Assembly: GCA_009697505.1 (NCBI GenBank)
Contig: SHUD01000004.1
Location: 21,395-85,394 of the forward strand
Direction of reading: 5' to 3'
Length of the DNA stretch: 64,000 nucleotides
Source of the DNA: Bryobacterales bacterium
GTDB taxonomy: Bacteria > Acidobacteriota > Terriglobia > Bryobacterales > Bryobacteraceae
Every line of letters starts with the position of its first letter. Position 1 is the first letter of the stretch. The translations under genes were made by a program, and so were the position numbers. This document shows, in pieces, positions 53,350 to 62,823 of this stretch. The notes below the pieces were generated by a model that was not told where the DNA came from, made no database searches, and saw only the letters and a list, made by a program, of their open reading frames with translations.

Positions 53350-53930
53350 GCTGTCTCTCGCAGTATAGCCGGGGCCGCCGCGGGGCTCAATTGGTGACCC
53401 ATTTTCTCCAGAAGAAACAGATGATGGCGCGCGGGGATGGCCGCGAGAGCCACCTGCATTTCTTCGCCGCTTCCGAACGGATCGCGAGTGCCGTGGACAA
53501 ACAGCGCCGGCGTGCGCAGCTCCGGAAAATGCCGCGTGCGGAGCTGTTCCGGTTTGCGCGGGGGGTGCAATGGATAAGAAAGCAGGAGCAGGCCGTTCAC
53601 CAGATCCGGGAACTCCGCCGCGAGCAGCGTCGATTGCCGCCCGCCGTAGGAGTGGCCCCCCAGCAGGATAAATTCGGGCGTGATTTCGCGCATCGCGTCA
53701 ACGGCGCGGCGAAGCCCGTCGCGGTCGCGCTCGGTGGAGCCTGCGCGAGGTGGTCCCGCAGAATGCTCCTGGCGATACGGCAGATCGCAGCGCAGCACGG
53801 GAAAGCCCGCGCCAGTGAAAACCTCCGCTAGGGCCACGAGCAATGGCGACTGGCAGTTGGACCCCGCGCCGTGCGTGATCACCAGTCCCGCGCCGAGCGC
53901 TTTTACCGGTTCGTAAAGCCACCCCCGCAC
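53325..53930 (-). CDS. Alpha/beta hydrolase (KANL3/Tex30-like)
   Basis: 201 residues. HGAGSN oxyanion region, nucleophile in GGHSYGGRQ (about 93), Asp in VHGTRDPFGS and the final His in EKMGHQLSP. The family is common beside YggS genes only by chance; substrate unknown. No signal peptide. The Cas6-like gene lies ten bases upstream. Confidence 0.85.
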   Translation of the reverse strand: MRGWLYEPVKALGAGLVITHGAGSNCQSPLLVALAEVFTGAGFPVLRCDLPYRQEHSAGPPRAGSTERDRDGLRRAVDAMREITPEFILLGGHSYGGRQSTLLAAEFPDLVNGLLLLSYPLHPPRKPEQLRTRHFPELRTPALFVHGTRDPFGSGEEMQVALAAIPARHHLFLLEKMGHQLSPAAAPAILRETACHLFPNA

Positions 53931-53940
53931 CAGTTCCCGC

Positions 53941-54702
53941 TCAAAGCGTTTCGTAGGCGATCTCTCCTTTGCCCCACACGGTCTGGCGGCCCACTCCGGT
54001 CCAGCGGGCGATTTCCAGATAGGGAACGAACTCGGCCAGGTCGCCCTCGTATTCAGCGATGCCAGTGAATCCTCCCAGAGAGTGACGCTGGCCCGTGGCG
54101 CGGCTGGTGCGCCCGGTTGCGACGTGTGTAAGCACGCAGCGGGTCATGGTTACACGCGCGGCGCGCTCGCCGAACGCAGTGAAGTCGAGGTTCAGAGCGC
54201 CGGGTCCGTAGAGTTGGCGCAGGGTGCTGATGCGGTCGCGGATGCGCGCCAGCAAGGTTCCAAATTCCGGTTGATCGGCGCCCTTCAACTCCGTCGGAGT
54301 CAAAAAGTGAACGCGCAGCCGGTTCACGGGGTTCGAGTTCGCCGTGAGAGGCAGCCGCAGAAGCTCAATCCCCTCGACGGCTTCGATAGCGAAGGCAGCG
54401 ATGTGCCCCATGGCGCGAATGAAGAGCGCGGTGGTGGGCGCAAACACGTTCATGCCGATATTCCGCGCTCCGATCCCGTGGGCTTCGCGCAGACGAAATA
54501 CGAAGGGGCGCGGAGGGTCGGCCAGTCCGCTGGGTCCACCGCCCGGCGGCACCGACGGCGCGAAGAAACGTTGGTAGTCGTCCTCACTTAGCTGCTTCAG
54601 CGCACTGCCAAAAGCCCCGCGCAGGAGATTGGGCGTGAAGGAAGCCGCGCCTCGAGGCGTGACGCGAAAACGCAGCGGGTAAAGGTCGAAAGTGGGGTTC
54701 AT
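53941..54702 (-). CDS. Cas6-like RAMP protein (CRISPR pre-crRNA endonuclease family)
   Basis: ATG 54702 begins MNPTFDLYPLRFRVTPRG; the track start 54996 is unsupported. 253 residues. An N-terminal ferredoxin-like part and the C-terminal G-rich loop VGRQTVWGKGEI with an LGGFTGIAEYEGDL segment fit the Cas6 family of PF10040 type. No other cas gene or repeat array is nearby. Whether it acts on crRNA is unknown; it borders a HicAB toxin system. Confidence 0.7.
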   Translation of the reverse strand: MNPTFDLYPLRFRVTPRGAASFTPNLLRGAFGSALKQLSEDDYQRFFAPSVPPGGGPSGLADPPRPFVFRLREAHGIGARNIGMNVFAPTTALFIRAMGHIAAFAIEAVEGIELLRLPLTANSNPVNRLRVHFLTPTELKGADQPEFGTLLARIRDRISTLRQLYGPGALNLDFTAFGERAARVTMTRCVLTHVATGRTSRATGQRHSLGGFTGIAEYEGDLAEFVPYLEIARWTGVGRQTVWGKGEIAYETL

Positions 54703-54761
54703 TCCTCGGGACAGCCCAGCAAGAGCATTATAAAGGAGCCCCACCTCGCACAGAACTGTGC

Positions 54762-54767
54762 GATACT
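54762..54767 (+). promoter_or_regulatory. Putative -10 of hicA
   Basis: GATACT lies six bases before GTG 54774, without a Shine-Dalgarno sequence. Confidence 0.3.
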
Positions 54768-54773
54768 GTGGCC

Positions 54774-54986
54774 GTGAAGGGCAGTGAATTCCTGCGCAGG
54801 ATTCACGATCTGGCCCGGCGGAAAAACATGCCGTACGCTTTCGTTCCAGCAAGAGGAAAAGGGAGCCACGGGACACTCTATTTCGGTTCCGCCTCGACGA
54901 TCGTGAAGGACCGCAAGAAGGAACTGGGCGCAGGGTTGCTGCGCGCCATGTGTAAGGATCTGGGCATCGATCCGCGGGAGATTTGA
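54774..54986 (+). CDS. hicA: HicA-type toxin
   Basis: 70 residues if the GTG at 54774 is used (KGSEFLRRIHDLARR); the track starts one GTG earlier (54768). It has the dsRBD-like HicA fold with catalytic His in GKGSHGTLYFG and a C-terminal helix LLRAMCKDLGIDP. Probably an mRNA interferase. Followed by hicB. The HicA Lys-rich start KGSEFL fits the family. Confidence 0.87.
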   Translation: MKGSEFLRRIHDLARRKNMPYAFVPARGKGSHGTLYFGSASTIVKDRKKELGAGLLRAMCKDLGIDPREI

Positions 54987-54994
54987 GGAACGTC

Positions 54995-55429
54995 ATGTTC
55001 GCATTTGCTTATCCGGCCACGTTCCGGCGTGATGAAAACGGACGGCCTGTAGTTTCGTTTCCGGACTTTCCCGCCTGTCACACCGACGGCAAGGACATCC
55101 GCGAGGCGACAGGAGAGGCAATCGATTGCTTGGGCAGTGTGCTGGCATCGAGGATCGCCGCTCGGGATACGATCCCAATTCCCTCGCCGCTGAAGCGCGG
55201 GCAGCGACTGGTTCCCGCGCCGTTGTGGATCGCCGGGAAGCTCGCTTTGTATCTGGCGATGAAAGAGCGCGGGATCAGTAATTCCGCGTTGGCCCGCCAG
55301 TTGGGAGTCCGCGAGACGGTGGTGCGCCGCATGCTTGATCCCGGCCACGAAACGAAAGCCGAGAAATTGCAGGCGGCGCTCGAAATTTTAGGGAAGAGAA
55401 TCGTGATGGCCGTGGACGACGCCGCCTAG
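54995..55429 (+). CDS. hicB: HicB-type antitoxin
   Basis: ATG 54995 (GAGGAA before it) gives 144 residues; the track uses a TTG upstream. N-terminal RNase H-like HicB fold ([27 protein letters not shown]) and a C-terminal helix-turn-helix ([21 protein letters not shown]), which suggests autoregulation. Lies eight bases after hicA. HicB long enough to bind both toxin and DNA. Confidence 0.87.
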   Translation: MFAFAYPATFRRDENGRPVVSFPDFPACHTDGKDIREATGEAIDCLGSVLASRIAARDTIPIPSPLKRGQRLVPAPLWIAGKLALYLAMKERGISNSALARQLGVRETVVRRMLDPGHETKAEKLQAALEILGKRIVMAVDDAA

Positions 55430-55453
55430 ACCGCTCCTGCTTGCGGCGCAGTG

Positions 55454-55459
55454 CATACT
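55454..55459 (+). promoter_or_regulatory. Putative -10 of uvrB
   Basis: CATACT is seven bases before the uvrB ATG, with TAAAAGTA between. No Shine-Dalgarno sequence. Confidence 0.35.
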
Positions 55460-55466
55460 AAAAGTA

Positions 55467-57473
55467 ATGGCCTTTCGGCTTGGAATTGACTATCAGCCGC
55501 GGGGCGATCAAGCCACTGCTATCGACGCGCTGCTGCGCGGGCTCAAAGACGGCGAGCAGCACCAGGTGCTGTTGGGCGTGACCGGCTCCGGCAAGACCTT
55601 CACCATGGCCAAGGTGATCGAGGCCAGTGGGCGTCCGGCGCTGGTAATGGCGCACAACAAGACGCTCGCCGCGCAGTTGTACCAGGAGTTCAAGAGTTAT
55701 TTCCCCAGCAACGCCGTCGAGTACTTTGTCAGCTACTACGACTACTATCAGCCGGAGGCCTACATTCCCGCCGGCGACGTTTATATCGAGAAAGAAGCCA
55801 CCATCAACGACGAGCTGGACAAGCTACGGCTCTCCGCCACGCGCTCTCTGTTTGAGCGCCGCGACTGCGTAATCATCGCCAGCGTGAGCTGCATCTACGG
55901 CATCGGGTCGCCCGAGGCGTATTACGGGATGCTGCTGATGCTCGAAAAAGGGCAGAAGATCACGCGCGAGGAGATCACCGCGCGGTTGGTCGAGATTCTG
56001 TATGAACGTAACGAGGGCGATTTCCGGCGTGGAACTTTTCGTGTGCGTGGAGACGTCGTCGAGCTCTATCCCACCTATGACGATTACGCGTACCGCATTT
56101 CCATGTGGGGTGATGAAATCGAATCCCTGGAGCAGGTCGACCCGCTGACCGGCCAGGTGCAGCAGACCTATCTGCGTTTGCCGATCTATCCCAAGACCCA
56201 CTACGTCATGCAGCCGGCGGCGAAGGAAGCGGCCATGCGCGGCATTGAGAATGAACTGCAGTGGTGGAAGGGCGAGCTCGAAAAAGAAGGCAAGCGAATC
56301 GAGGCGCAGCGGCTCTGGCAGCGCACCAGGTTCGATCTGGAAATGATTAAGCAAATCGGCTACTGCCACGGGATCGAAAATTATTCGCGGCATTTTTCCG
56401 GGCGTTTGCCGGGGCAGGCTCCGCCGACGCTGCTGGATTATCTTCCGCACGACGCGCTGCTGTTCATTGACGAGAGCCACCAGACCGTCCCGCAGATCGG
56501 CGGCATGTTTCACGGCGACCGCTCGCGCAAGGAGCAACTGGTCAAGTACGGTTTCCGGCTGCCCAGCGCGCTCGACAACCGGCCTTTGACGTTTGAGGAA
56601 TTTGAGAATCGCGTGAATCAGGCGATTTACGTTTCCGCCACTCCCGGTCCCTACGAACTGACGAAAACAGGAGGCGCTGTCATTGAGCAGATCATCCGCC
56701 CCACCGGGCTGGTGGACCCGGAAGTGGACATCCGGCCGATTCGCGGGCAGGTGGACGATCTGCTGCATGAGATCCGGCTGCGCGCCGAGCAGGACCAGCG
56801 CGTGCTGGTGACCACGCTCACCAAACGCATGGCGGAGGATCTGGCCGAGCACTACGCGGAAGCGGGCGTGAAGTGCGCCTACCTGCATTCGGAAGTGTCG
56901 ACGCTCGATCGCGTCAAGATCCTGCGCGATTTGCGGCGCGGCACCTACGATGTTCTGATCGGCGTCAATCTTTTGCGCGAAGGCCTGGATTTGCCGGAAG
57001 TGTCTCTGGTGGCGATCCTCGATGCCGATAAAGAGGGCTTCCTGCGCTCGGCGGGGTCATTGATTCAGACCATGGGCCGGGCGGCGCGCCATCTCAACGG
57101 CCGCGCGATCCTTTATGCGGATGTGATGACGGATTCGATGCGGCGGGCCATCCTCGAAACCAATCGCCGCAGAACAGTACAAACGGCACATAATAAATTA
57201 CATGGAATTGTGCCACAATCCATCATTAAACCGATTGATTCGAATCTGGTGGCCATCGCCGAAGGCGATTACGTGACCGTGCCGTTGGAATTGGAACTGG
57301 AAGACGATGCCGGAGTGGCGGTGGCCCCGGAGCAGAGGGAGCAATATCTGATGGAACTGGAAGGAAAAATGCGCGAGGCGGCCCGGAAATTCGATTTTAA
57401 ACATGCTGCCGCGTTTCGCGACCGGATCAAGGAACTGAAGAACCGTGCGGTAACCGATATATCGTTGACATGA
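55467..57473 (+). CDS. uvrB: Excinuclease ABC subunit B
   Basis: Damage-recognition helicase of nucleotide excision repair. 668 residues: Walker [10 protein letters not shown] at 37-45, the beta-hairpin [16 protein letters not shown] box as [11 protein letters not shown], and the C-terminal UVR domain ([20 protein letters not shown]). Full-length enzyme. No SD; see -10 motif. Overlaps the DUF2520 gene by four bases. Confidence 0.97.
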   Translation: MAFRLGIDYQPRGDQATAIDALLRGLKDGEQHQVLLGVTGSGKTFTMAKVIEASGRPALVMAHNKTLAAQLYQEFKSYFPSNAVEYFVSYYDYYQPEAYIPAGDVYIEKEATINDELDKLRLSATRSLFERRDCVIIASVSCIYGIGSPEAYYGMLLMLEKGQKITREEITARLVEILYERNEGDFRRGTFRVRGDVVELYPTYDDYAYRISMWGDEIESLEQVDPLTGQVQQTYLRLPIYPKTHYVMQPAAKEAAMRGIENELQWWKGELEKEGKRIEAQRLWQRTRFDLEMIKQIGYCHGIENYSRHFSGRLPGQAPPTLLDYLPHDALLFIDESHQTVPQIGGMFHGDRSRKEQLVKYGFRLPSALDNRPLTFEEFENRVNQAIYVSATPGPYELTKTGGAVIEQIIRPTGLVDPEVDIRPIRGQVDDLLHEIRLRAEQDQRVLVTTLTKRMAEDLAEHYAEAGVKCAYLHSEVSTLDRVKILRDLRRGTYDVLIGVNLLREGLDLPEVSLVAILDADKEGFLRSAGSLIQTMGRAARHLNGRAILYADVMTDSMRRAILETNRRRTVQTAHNKLHGIVPQSIIKPIDSNLVAIAEGDYVTVPLELELEDDAGVAVAPEQREQYLMELEGKMREAARKFDFKHAAAFRDRIKELKNRAVTDISLT

Positions 57474-58315
57474 AAGTTTGTAAGACGGTGGGACTGGTCG
57501 GCGCGGGTGGTGTCAACCAGTCATTCGTGGCCCGGATGCCCGCGTTGCTCGGGCGGCTGGGTCCCGTAAAGGGTTCCTCTCTTCGCGTCGCGCGGCGGAT
57601 TTCCAATGAATTCCGCGCGGGTGAGGCTATTGCGGGTTATGCGGATCTGAAATCTTGCGAATGCATCTGGATTTCAGTTCCTGAAGAGATTCTGGATCGC
57701 GTAACCGGCGAAATCGCCAGGGAAGTCTGCTTGCGGGGCAAGATGGTGGTGGTGTGCGGCGTCTTAAGGGACAGTCCGCGAATTGGCCCGCTGCGATCCG
57801 CCGGTGCTGCCGTCGCGACGCTCAACTGCGTGCCCGAGTCGGGCGAACGGGTATTCGTGTCGGAAGGGCAGCGGGCGGTGCTCACGGAGTTGCGCAAACA
57901 ACTCGCGCTCGATGGCCGGAAGCTGATTGAATTGGGGCCGGCGAGAAAGGCTCTCTACCTTTCCGGCATTCACATCGGAGCGCATCTGTTGATCCCGTGG
58001 ATCGCGGGCGCCGCGGAGAGTTTTCGCGCGGCCGGCCTATCCCGTGCCGAGGCGACCCGTTTGGTGCAGGCCCTGGGAACGAAGGCTCTCCGCAGTTACG
58101 GAACCGCCGGAGAAAGAGCTTGGAAGCAGGCCGAGTCCGAAGCCATCGCCCGGGCCATCGATGCGGCGATGGAAGTGATTCGTTCGGTGGACCCCTGGCT
58201 GGCGGCGCTGCACTTGGAAGGCGCTGGAGTACTGCAAGGTCTGGCGCGCAAACGGCGGTCGCCCGCCAGAGCCGCTAGATTGCCGGCGAAACTGGTGGCG
58301 CGCAAGGCTTCCTGA
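57470..58315 (+). CDS. Rossmann-fold DUF2520 protein
   Basis: 281 residues. The N-terminus [22 protein letters not shown] is a dinucleotide-binding Rossmann motif; the C-terminal helical DUF2520 domain ([25 protein letters not shown]) is similar to that of ketopantoate reductase-like dehydrogenases. ATGA overlap with uvrB. Redox substrate unknown. The basic tail ([11 protein letters not shown]) is unusual. Confidence 0.82.
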   Translation: MKVCKTVGLVGAGGVNQSFVARMPALLGRLGPVKGSSLRVARRISNEFRAGEAIAGYADLKSCECIWISVPEEILDRVTGEIAREVCLRGKMVVVCGVLRDSPRIGPLRSAGAAVATLNCVPESGERVFVSEGQRAVLTELRKQLALDGRKLIELGPARKALYLSGIHIGAHLLIPWIAGAAESFRAAGLSRAEATRLVQALGTKALRSYGTAGERAWKQAESEAIARAIDAAMEVIRSVDPWLAALHLEGAGVLQGLARKRRSPARAARLPAKLVARKAS

Positions 58316-58328
58316 AAGCTGCCCCGCG

Positions 58329-59207
58329 CTAATTCTTTTTGACGTCGCGGTGGGTTTCCTTGGCGCGGAAACCGGCGGCGGCCAGACGTTTGCGGATTTC
58401 CGCGGCGATCAGCACGCTGCGGTGGTGCCCGCCCGTGCAGCCGAACGAAATCGTCAGATAGCTCTTGCCTTCGGCAATGTAGTGCGGGAGCAGGTAAATC
58501 AGCAGGTCCGAAATTCTTTGGATAAACTCCACGGTTTGTGGGAACGAACGGATGTAGCGGGCTACGCTCGGATGCTTACCGCTCAGGTGTTTGAAGGCTG
58601 GGACGTAATTCGGATTGGGCAGGAAGCGTACGTCAAAAACCAGATCGCTGTCCGCGGGAACGCCATGCCGGTAGCCAAAACTGGTGACCTGCACCAGGAT
58701 TTCCGGCGACCCTTGTTTCTCTCCAAACGTACGGTGAATGGTCTCCCGCAATTCGTGCACGTTGAACTTGGTGGTGTCGATGACGGGATCGGCGAGGGCG
58801 CGAATGGGAGCCAGCCTGTCCCGTTCCCGGCGTATGCTGGCCGTTACGCTCTGTCCGGTGCCGAGCGGATGGGGTCTGCGCGTTTCGCTGAAGCGGCGAA
58901 TGAGCGAAGATTCGTCGGCTTCGAGGAAAATCAGGCGCACCGGAACCTCGCGCCGGATGCGTTTGAACAGGGCGGGGAAGCGCTCCAGCGCGGCGCCTTC
59001 GCGAATATCCACCACCAGCGCGGCGCGCCGGATGCTGGGGGCATTCTTGGCCAGCTCCGCGAATTTGGGAATGAGATCGAGGGGCAGGTTGTCGACGGAA
59101 TAGTAGCCCAGATCCTCCAGCGCCTTGAGGACCGTACCTTTGCCCGAACCGCTCAACCCGGTGATGACCACCAGTTCGGTATTGGCCGGGCCCGATGCCT
59201 TTGCCAT
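58329..59207 (-). CDS. rapZ: RNase adapter RapZ / nucleotide-binding protein
   Basis: 292 residues. Walker A GLSGSGKGT at 17-24, then LGYYSVDNLPLDLIPKF, VTSFGYRHGVPADSDLVFDVRFLPNPNY and the C-terminal FGCTGGHHRSVLIA. Controls GlmS mRNA decay in E. coli; in Gram-negatives next to rpoN it may bind ppGpp or GlcN6P. Lies five bases after hpf. Confidence 0.95.
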   Translation of the reverse strand: MAKASGPANTELVVITGLSGSGKGTVLKALEDLGYYSVDNLPLDLIPKFAELAKNAPSIRRAALVVDIREGAALERFPALFKRIRREVPVRLIFLEADESSLIRRFSETRRPHPLGTGQSVTASIRRERDRLAPIRALADPVIDTTKFNVHELRETIHRTFGEKQGSPEILVQVTSFGYRHGVPADSDLVFDVRFLPNPNYVPAFKHLSGKHPSVARYIRSFPQTVEFIQRISDLLIYLLPHYIAEGKSYLTISFGCTGGHHRSVLIAAEIRKRLAAAGFRAKETHRDVKKN

Positions 59208-59211
59208 GATC

Positions 59212-59643
59212 TCAGGATTCTATCAAGTCGAAGTGGCCGTCGCGCCGGCGAACCAGCACATGGACCGATTCTTTATCGGTATCGCGATAGACCAGATAGT
59301 CGCGGCCATCTTCCATTTGCAGCACAGCTTCTTCAAGGGTGATGGGCTTGCGGCGCTGATGCTGGTTGGCCTGGAAAATGCGCGGCGCGGCGGCGGAGTC
59401 CTTGCCGGCCGCGGTTTTGCGGGAGGTCTTGCCGTTGGGCGGAGCCGCGCCTTCGGCTCTGGCCGCCGCCGTTTTCATGGATTCGGACCGGCGCGTGGTG
59501 GCCCGCCATTTCTCCGTTTGATGGAGGACCTGTTTCTCGCCCCGTCCGTCCACCCGCTTGGAAAGTGTTGCGAACCTCGCATCCAACTTTGTTTGTAAAT
59601 TGGCGGGCAGCTGCTTTTGGATTCCCCGGTAGCTGACTTTCAT
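59212..59643 (-). CDS. hpf: Ribosome hibernation factor HPF, internally deleted
   Basis: 143 residues against about 190 expected. The start MKVSYRGIQKQLPANLQTKLDARF is normal, as is the C-terminal HPF domain (RIFQANQHQRRKPITLEEAVLQM...RRDGHFDLIES). Between RGEKQ and VLHQTEKWRATTRR, the middle of the N-terminal ribosome-binding domain is missing. The frame stays open. The join may lie at a repeated EKQ (GAGAAACAG). The gene stands between rpoN and rapZ as usual. Function probably lost or altered. Confidence 0.75.
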   Translation of the reverse strand: MKVSYRGIQKQLPANLQTKLDARFATLSKRVDGRGEKQVLHQTEKWRATTRRSESMKTAAARAEGAAPPNGKTSRKTAAGKDSAAAPRIFQANQHQRRKPITLEEAVLQMEDGRDYLVYRDTDKESVHVLVRRRDGHFDLIES

Positions 59644-59663
59644 TGTGCTTTCTGTTTCTCCGT

Positions 59664-61268
59664 TTACCTGCGAGTCCGGCGCTGATGCGTGGACGGGATG
59701 CGCATGTCTTCGCGATATTTGGCGACGGTGCGGCGCGTCACCTGAATGCCTTCCGATTGCAGCCGCTCGGTGATGTGCTCGTCGGTGAGAGGGTGCGCAG
59801 CGTCCTCCTCTTCGATCATCTTTTTCACCCGGCGTTTCAAAATCAGGAGCGGAGTCGCGCCACCGGAGGGTCCCTGTACCGCCTCCGAGAAAAAGTAGCG
59901 CAGCTCGAAGACGCCCTGCGGCGTGTGCGCGTATTTGCCCGAAACAGCCCGGCTGACCGTCGAAGGATGCACGCCGATTTCCTCGGCGATCTCCTTGATC
60001 ATCATGGGCTTCAAACAGTCAATGCCGTCTTCGAGAAATTCCATCTGCCGGCGGACAATCGACTGGCACACCTTCAGGATGGTCTGCCGGCGCTGCTCGA
60101 TGTTTTTCATGAGCTGGATGGCGCTGGCATAGCGTTCCTTCACGTAATTGCGGACATCCTTGTCGGGTTCCTGAGTGCGGTCCAGCATGTGCCGGTACTG
60201 CGAGTTGAGGCGCAACTGCGGCACATCGTCATCGTTGAGCTGGATCAGGTAGTCGTCGCCATCCTTGGAGATGTAGACGTCCGGTTCCACCGCCCGCGCG
60301 CCGGGGCCCGAATAGCGCAGGCCAGGCCGGGGGTCCAGATGCCGGATCACGTCCACGGCGATCTCGATGTGCTCCAGCGGGCGGCGCAAGACTTTGGCCA
60401 ATTCGCGATATTGCCGGTTCTCCAGGAGCTTGAGGTGGTTGGCCACGATGTTCCACGCCACTCCGCCCCTGCCGTTCCGGCTTTCGATTTGCAGCAACAG
60501 GCACTCGCGCAGGTCGGCGCAGCCTACGCCCGCCGGATCCAACGTGTGGACCACGCGCAGGGCCTCGGCGACGTCCGCCGCGCTGTGCTCCTCCGCGGCC
60601 GCGATCTCCGCCGGCGTGGAAGTCAGGTAACCGTTCTCATCCAGGTTGCCCAGGATTGCTTCGGCGGCGTCGCGCACGGTTTCGCTGAGGACCACCAGCG
60701 CCAATTGGGAATGCAAGTGATCGCTGAGCGTTACCGGCGAGGAGAGAAACGTTTCAAACGAAGGTTTTTCGCTGACCTCCGAGGCCGGGCTCTTAAAACC
60801 AGGGTCCAGATAATCGTCGAAATAAGACCCGAAATCGATCTCGTCGAACGGATCGGTGGCCGCCTTTACTTCGGGATTTTCAACCCCGTCGGCGGCGGCA
60901 ATTCCAGCCCCGGCATCGCCGGTGGAATCTCCCAAAGCCAGTCCGCCGGCCATCGCAACAGGCTCGAACTCGGCTTCCGTGCCCTCGATTTCCACAGGGC
61001 CGGCGGTTACCTCCAGGATGGACAGGTCTGCTGGATTAACGTTGCGTTCTTCTTCCGCTTCGAGCAGCGGGCTCAGCTCCTCCGGGCTCAGCTCCTCACT
61101 GCCGTCAGCGCCTTCTTCGAGCACGGGATTCTGGGCGACTTCGGCGGAAATCATCTCCTTGAGTTCCAGCCGGTTCAGTTGCAGCAGGCTGACCATCTGA
61201 ACCAGCCCCGGCGTGAGGATCTGCTTCTGCGTGATCCTAACCTGAAGCCGCTGCGACAACGAGCCCAT
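59664..61268 (-). CDS. rpoN: RNA polymerase sigma-54 factor
   Basis: 534 residues from ATG 61268 (an ATG at 61280 also fits). N-terminal activator-interacting region QKQILTPGLVQMVSLLQLNRLELKEMI, an acidic region II rich in Glu, core-binding domain, helix-turn-helix EIAEEIGVHPSTVSRAVSGKY, and RpoN box RRTVAKYRED at the C-terminus. Enhancer-dependent; no activator gene is in the window. Followed by hpf and rapZ. Confidence 0.95.
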   Translation of the reverse strand: MGSLSQRLQVRITQKQILTPGLVQMVSLLQLNRLELKEMISAEVAQNPVLEEGADGSEELSPEELSPLLEAEEERNVNPADLSILEVTAGPVEIEGTEAEFEPVAMAGGLALGDSTGDAGAGIAAADGVENPEVKAATDPFDEIDFGSYFDDYLDPGFKSPASEVSEKPSFETFLSSPVTLSDHLHSQLALVVLSETVRDAAEAILGNLDENGYLTSTPAEIAAAEEHSAADVAEALRVVHTLDPAGVGCADLRECLLLQIESRNGRGGVAWNIVANHLKLLENRQYRELAKVLRRPLEHIEIAVDVIRHLDPRPGLRYSGPGARAVEPDVYISKDGDDYLIQLNDDDVPQLRLNSQYRHMLDRTQEPDKDVRNYVKERYASAIQLMKNIEQRRQTILKVCQSIVRRQMEFLEDGIDCLKPMMIKEIAEEIGVHPSTVSRAVSGKYAHTPQGVFELRYFFSEAVQGPSGGATPLLILKRRVKKMIEEEDAAHPLTDEHITERLQSEGIQVTRRTVAKYREDMRIPSTHQRRTRR

Positions 61269-61353
61269 AACTAGTCCCATCCTAACACCGGCAAGGTTTG
61301 CAGCGGCCAAAAGATATACCCTATACGGGCGCAATTCCGCCGGCGGGACGCGT

Positions 61354-61359
61354 TATAAT
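61354..61359 (+). promoter_or_regulatory. -10 element of the PP2C gene
   Basis: TATAAT, 11 bases before ATG 61371; the leader would be about four bases. Lies in the divergent rpoN-PP2C region. Confidence 0.45.
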
Positions 61360-61370
61360 AACCGTTTCCG

Positions 61371-62284
61371 ATGCGTTATCTTCCTGCCCATGCGCAACAC
61401 ATCGGATCGCGCCGCTACCAACAGGATTCGTATGGTTTTGCGGACTCCGGCGACCACGTTTTTCTGGCCCACGGGGGCTTCCTCGCCGTACTCTGCGACG
61501 GCATGGGGGGATGGAGCACGGCGACGTGGCCAGCGAGACCGCGGTGCGGGCCATGCTCGACGCCTACGCTCGCAAGACGCCCGCGGAAAGCATTCCGGCG
61601 GCGCTCGAAAGAAGCGCTCGCGAGGCTAATCAGAGTGTCATCCAAGCCGCTCTAAAGCTCGGGTTGCGGGAGGGCGTCGGTACGACCTTGGTGGCGGCGG
61701 TGACCCACGAACAATCCCTCTATTTTATTTCCGTCGGGGATAGTGCCGTGTTCCAGGTCCACGAGGGCGCGGCGCGGATGGTGAACCGGCCGCACGTCTT
61801 TGCCAACCTTCTGGATCAGGCGCTGGCGAGCGGCAAGATCTCCCAGGAGGAGGCCGAGCGGCACCCGGAGCGCGAGGCACTCACCAGCTATATTGGGCTT
61901 CGCAATTTGGAGGAAATTGACCGCAATACCGAGCCATGGCCGCTGGCGGAAGGGGACTCGATCCTGCTCGCCAGCGACGGCATGTTCAAGACACTGGATG
62001 CCGGTGAAATCTCGTCGTGTCTCACCGGGCATCCCCACTCCTGGCCGCAGGCCCTGGTGGAGCGGACGTTGGCGCGGCGGAGTCCCGGCCAGGACAACGT
62101 TACCGTCGTGGCGATCACCCCGGATTCCGGGACGCTCGGAAAGTGGGAGCCCGCGTTGCGCGAAAGCTCCTTGCCTGAGCCCGCGCCGGAGGCTCCCGGG
62201 AGTCAGGGCTGGTGGATTGCCGCGATTTTCTTGCTATTGGTCGTAATCGGGGTGGGCGGATTCTGGTATTTTTCCAGCCACTGA
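61371..62284 (+). CDS. PP2C-type Ser/Thr phosphatase, frameshifted
   Basis: About 304 residues when joined. ATG 61371 begins MRYLPAHAQHIGSRRYQQDSYGF, the metal-binding N-terminus, up to VLCDGMGG; after this the frame changes. The second half EHGDVASETAVRAML ... GDSILLASDGMF ... GQDNVTVVAITP continues in the frame of the ORF 61298-62284. A base is missing in the run GGGGGG at 61505-61510. C-terminal membrane helix at the end (WWIAAIFLLLVVIGVGGFWY). A kinase partner may be elsewhere. Confidence 0.85.
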
Positions 62285-62287
62285 GGT

Positions 62288-62704
62288 TTACTCGCCGCGT
62301 GGTTCGCCGCGCTTCACCTGCACGCGCCGGCGGCCTTGTTCCAGGTTTCCCGCGGCAGCCTGCTTGGCGTCGTCGCTGACCTTGATGTTGTTGACCACAC
62401 GCTTGGCGCCCGCGGTCTTGGCCATGCGGGTTGCCGAGCCCTTGTGCTGCACGACTCCGGTGGCGCCTTCCCAATAAGCCACGCCACCCTGCACGCGGAC
62501 GGTAAAACCGTCCTTGCCGATCTTCGATTTGAGCAGCTTGGCGCGAATCGCGTTCTCGATCTCCTTGTCCTGTGAGGCGGTACTTTGGACGTTGACGGCG
62601 GGCGCCGGCGCGGGCTTGGGAGGCGGGGCTTTGGTTTGCGCGGCGGGCGTCTGCGCGCTCGCGGCTGCCATGAAAAAGAAAAAGGCCAAGATCAGCGGAC
62701 TCAT
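62288..62704 (-). CDS. Secreted BON-domain protein
   Basis: 138 residues. Signal peptide (MSPLILAFFFFMAAASAQT), a Pro/Ala-rich linker, and a BON domain DKEIENAIRAKLLKSKIGKDGFTVRVQGGVAYWEG ending in AKRVVNNIKV. BON domains bind phospholipid. Basic tail rich in Arg. Convergent with the PP2C gene. Confidence 0.85.
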   Translation of the reverse strand: MSPLILAFFFFMAAASAQTPAAQTKAPPPKPAPAPAVNVQSTASQDKEIENAIRAKLLKSKIGKDGFTVRVQGGVAYWEGATGVVQHKGSATRMAKTAGAKRVVNNIKVSDDAKQAAAGNLEQGRRRVQVKRGEPRGE

Positions 62705-62744
62705 GCAGCATTAGTCCGCGATCCTGGCCGAAATTCTCAGTCTT

Positions 62745-62816
62745 AAAAGCGCAAAGGGTGCGGCGCGCACCACCAAGGGAGTCAGGAACATGCTCGCGCC
62801 GCACTCCGTTTTGCGC
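62745..62816 (-). terminator. Terminator of the truncated receptor gene
   Basis: On the minus strand, GCGCAAAACGGAGTGCGGCGCG pairs with CGCGCCGCACCCTTTGCGC as two linked stems, followed by TTTTAAG. It is eight bases beyond the receptor stop. Confidence 0.7.
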
Positions 62817-62823
62817 GTGTTCC

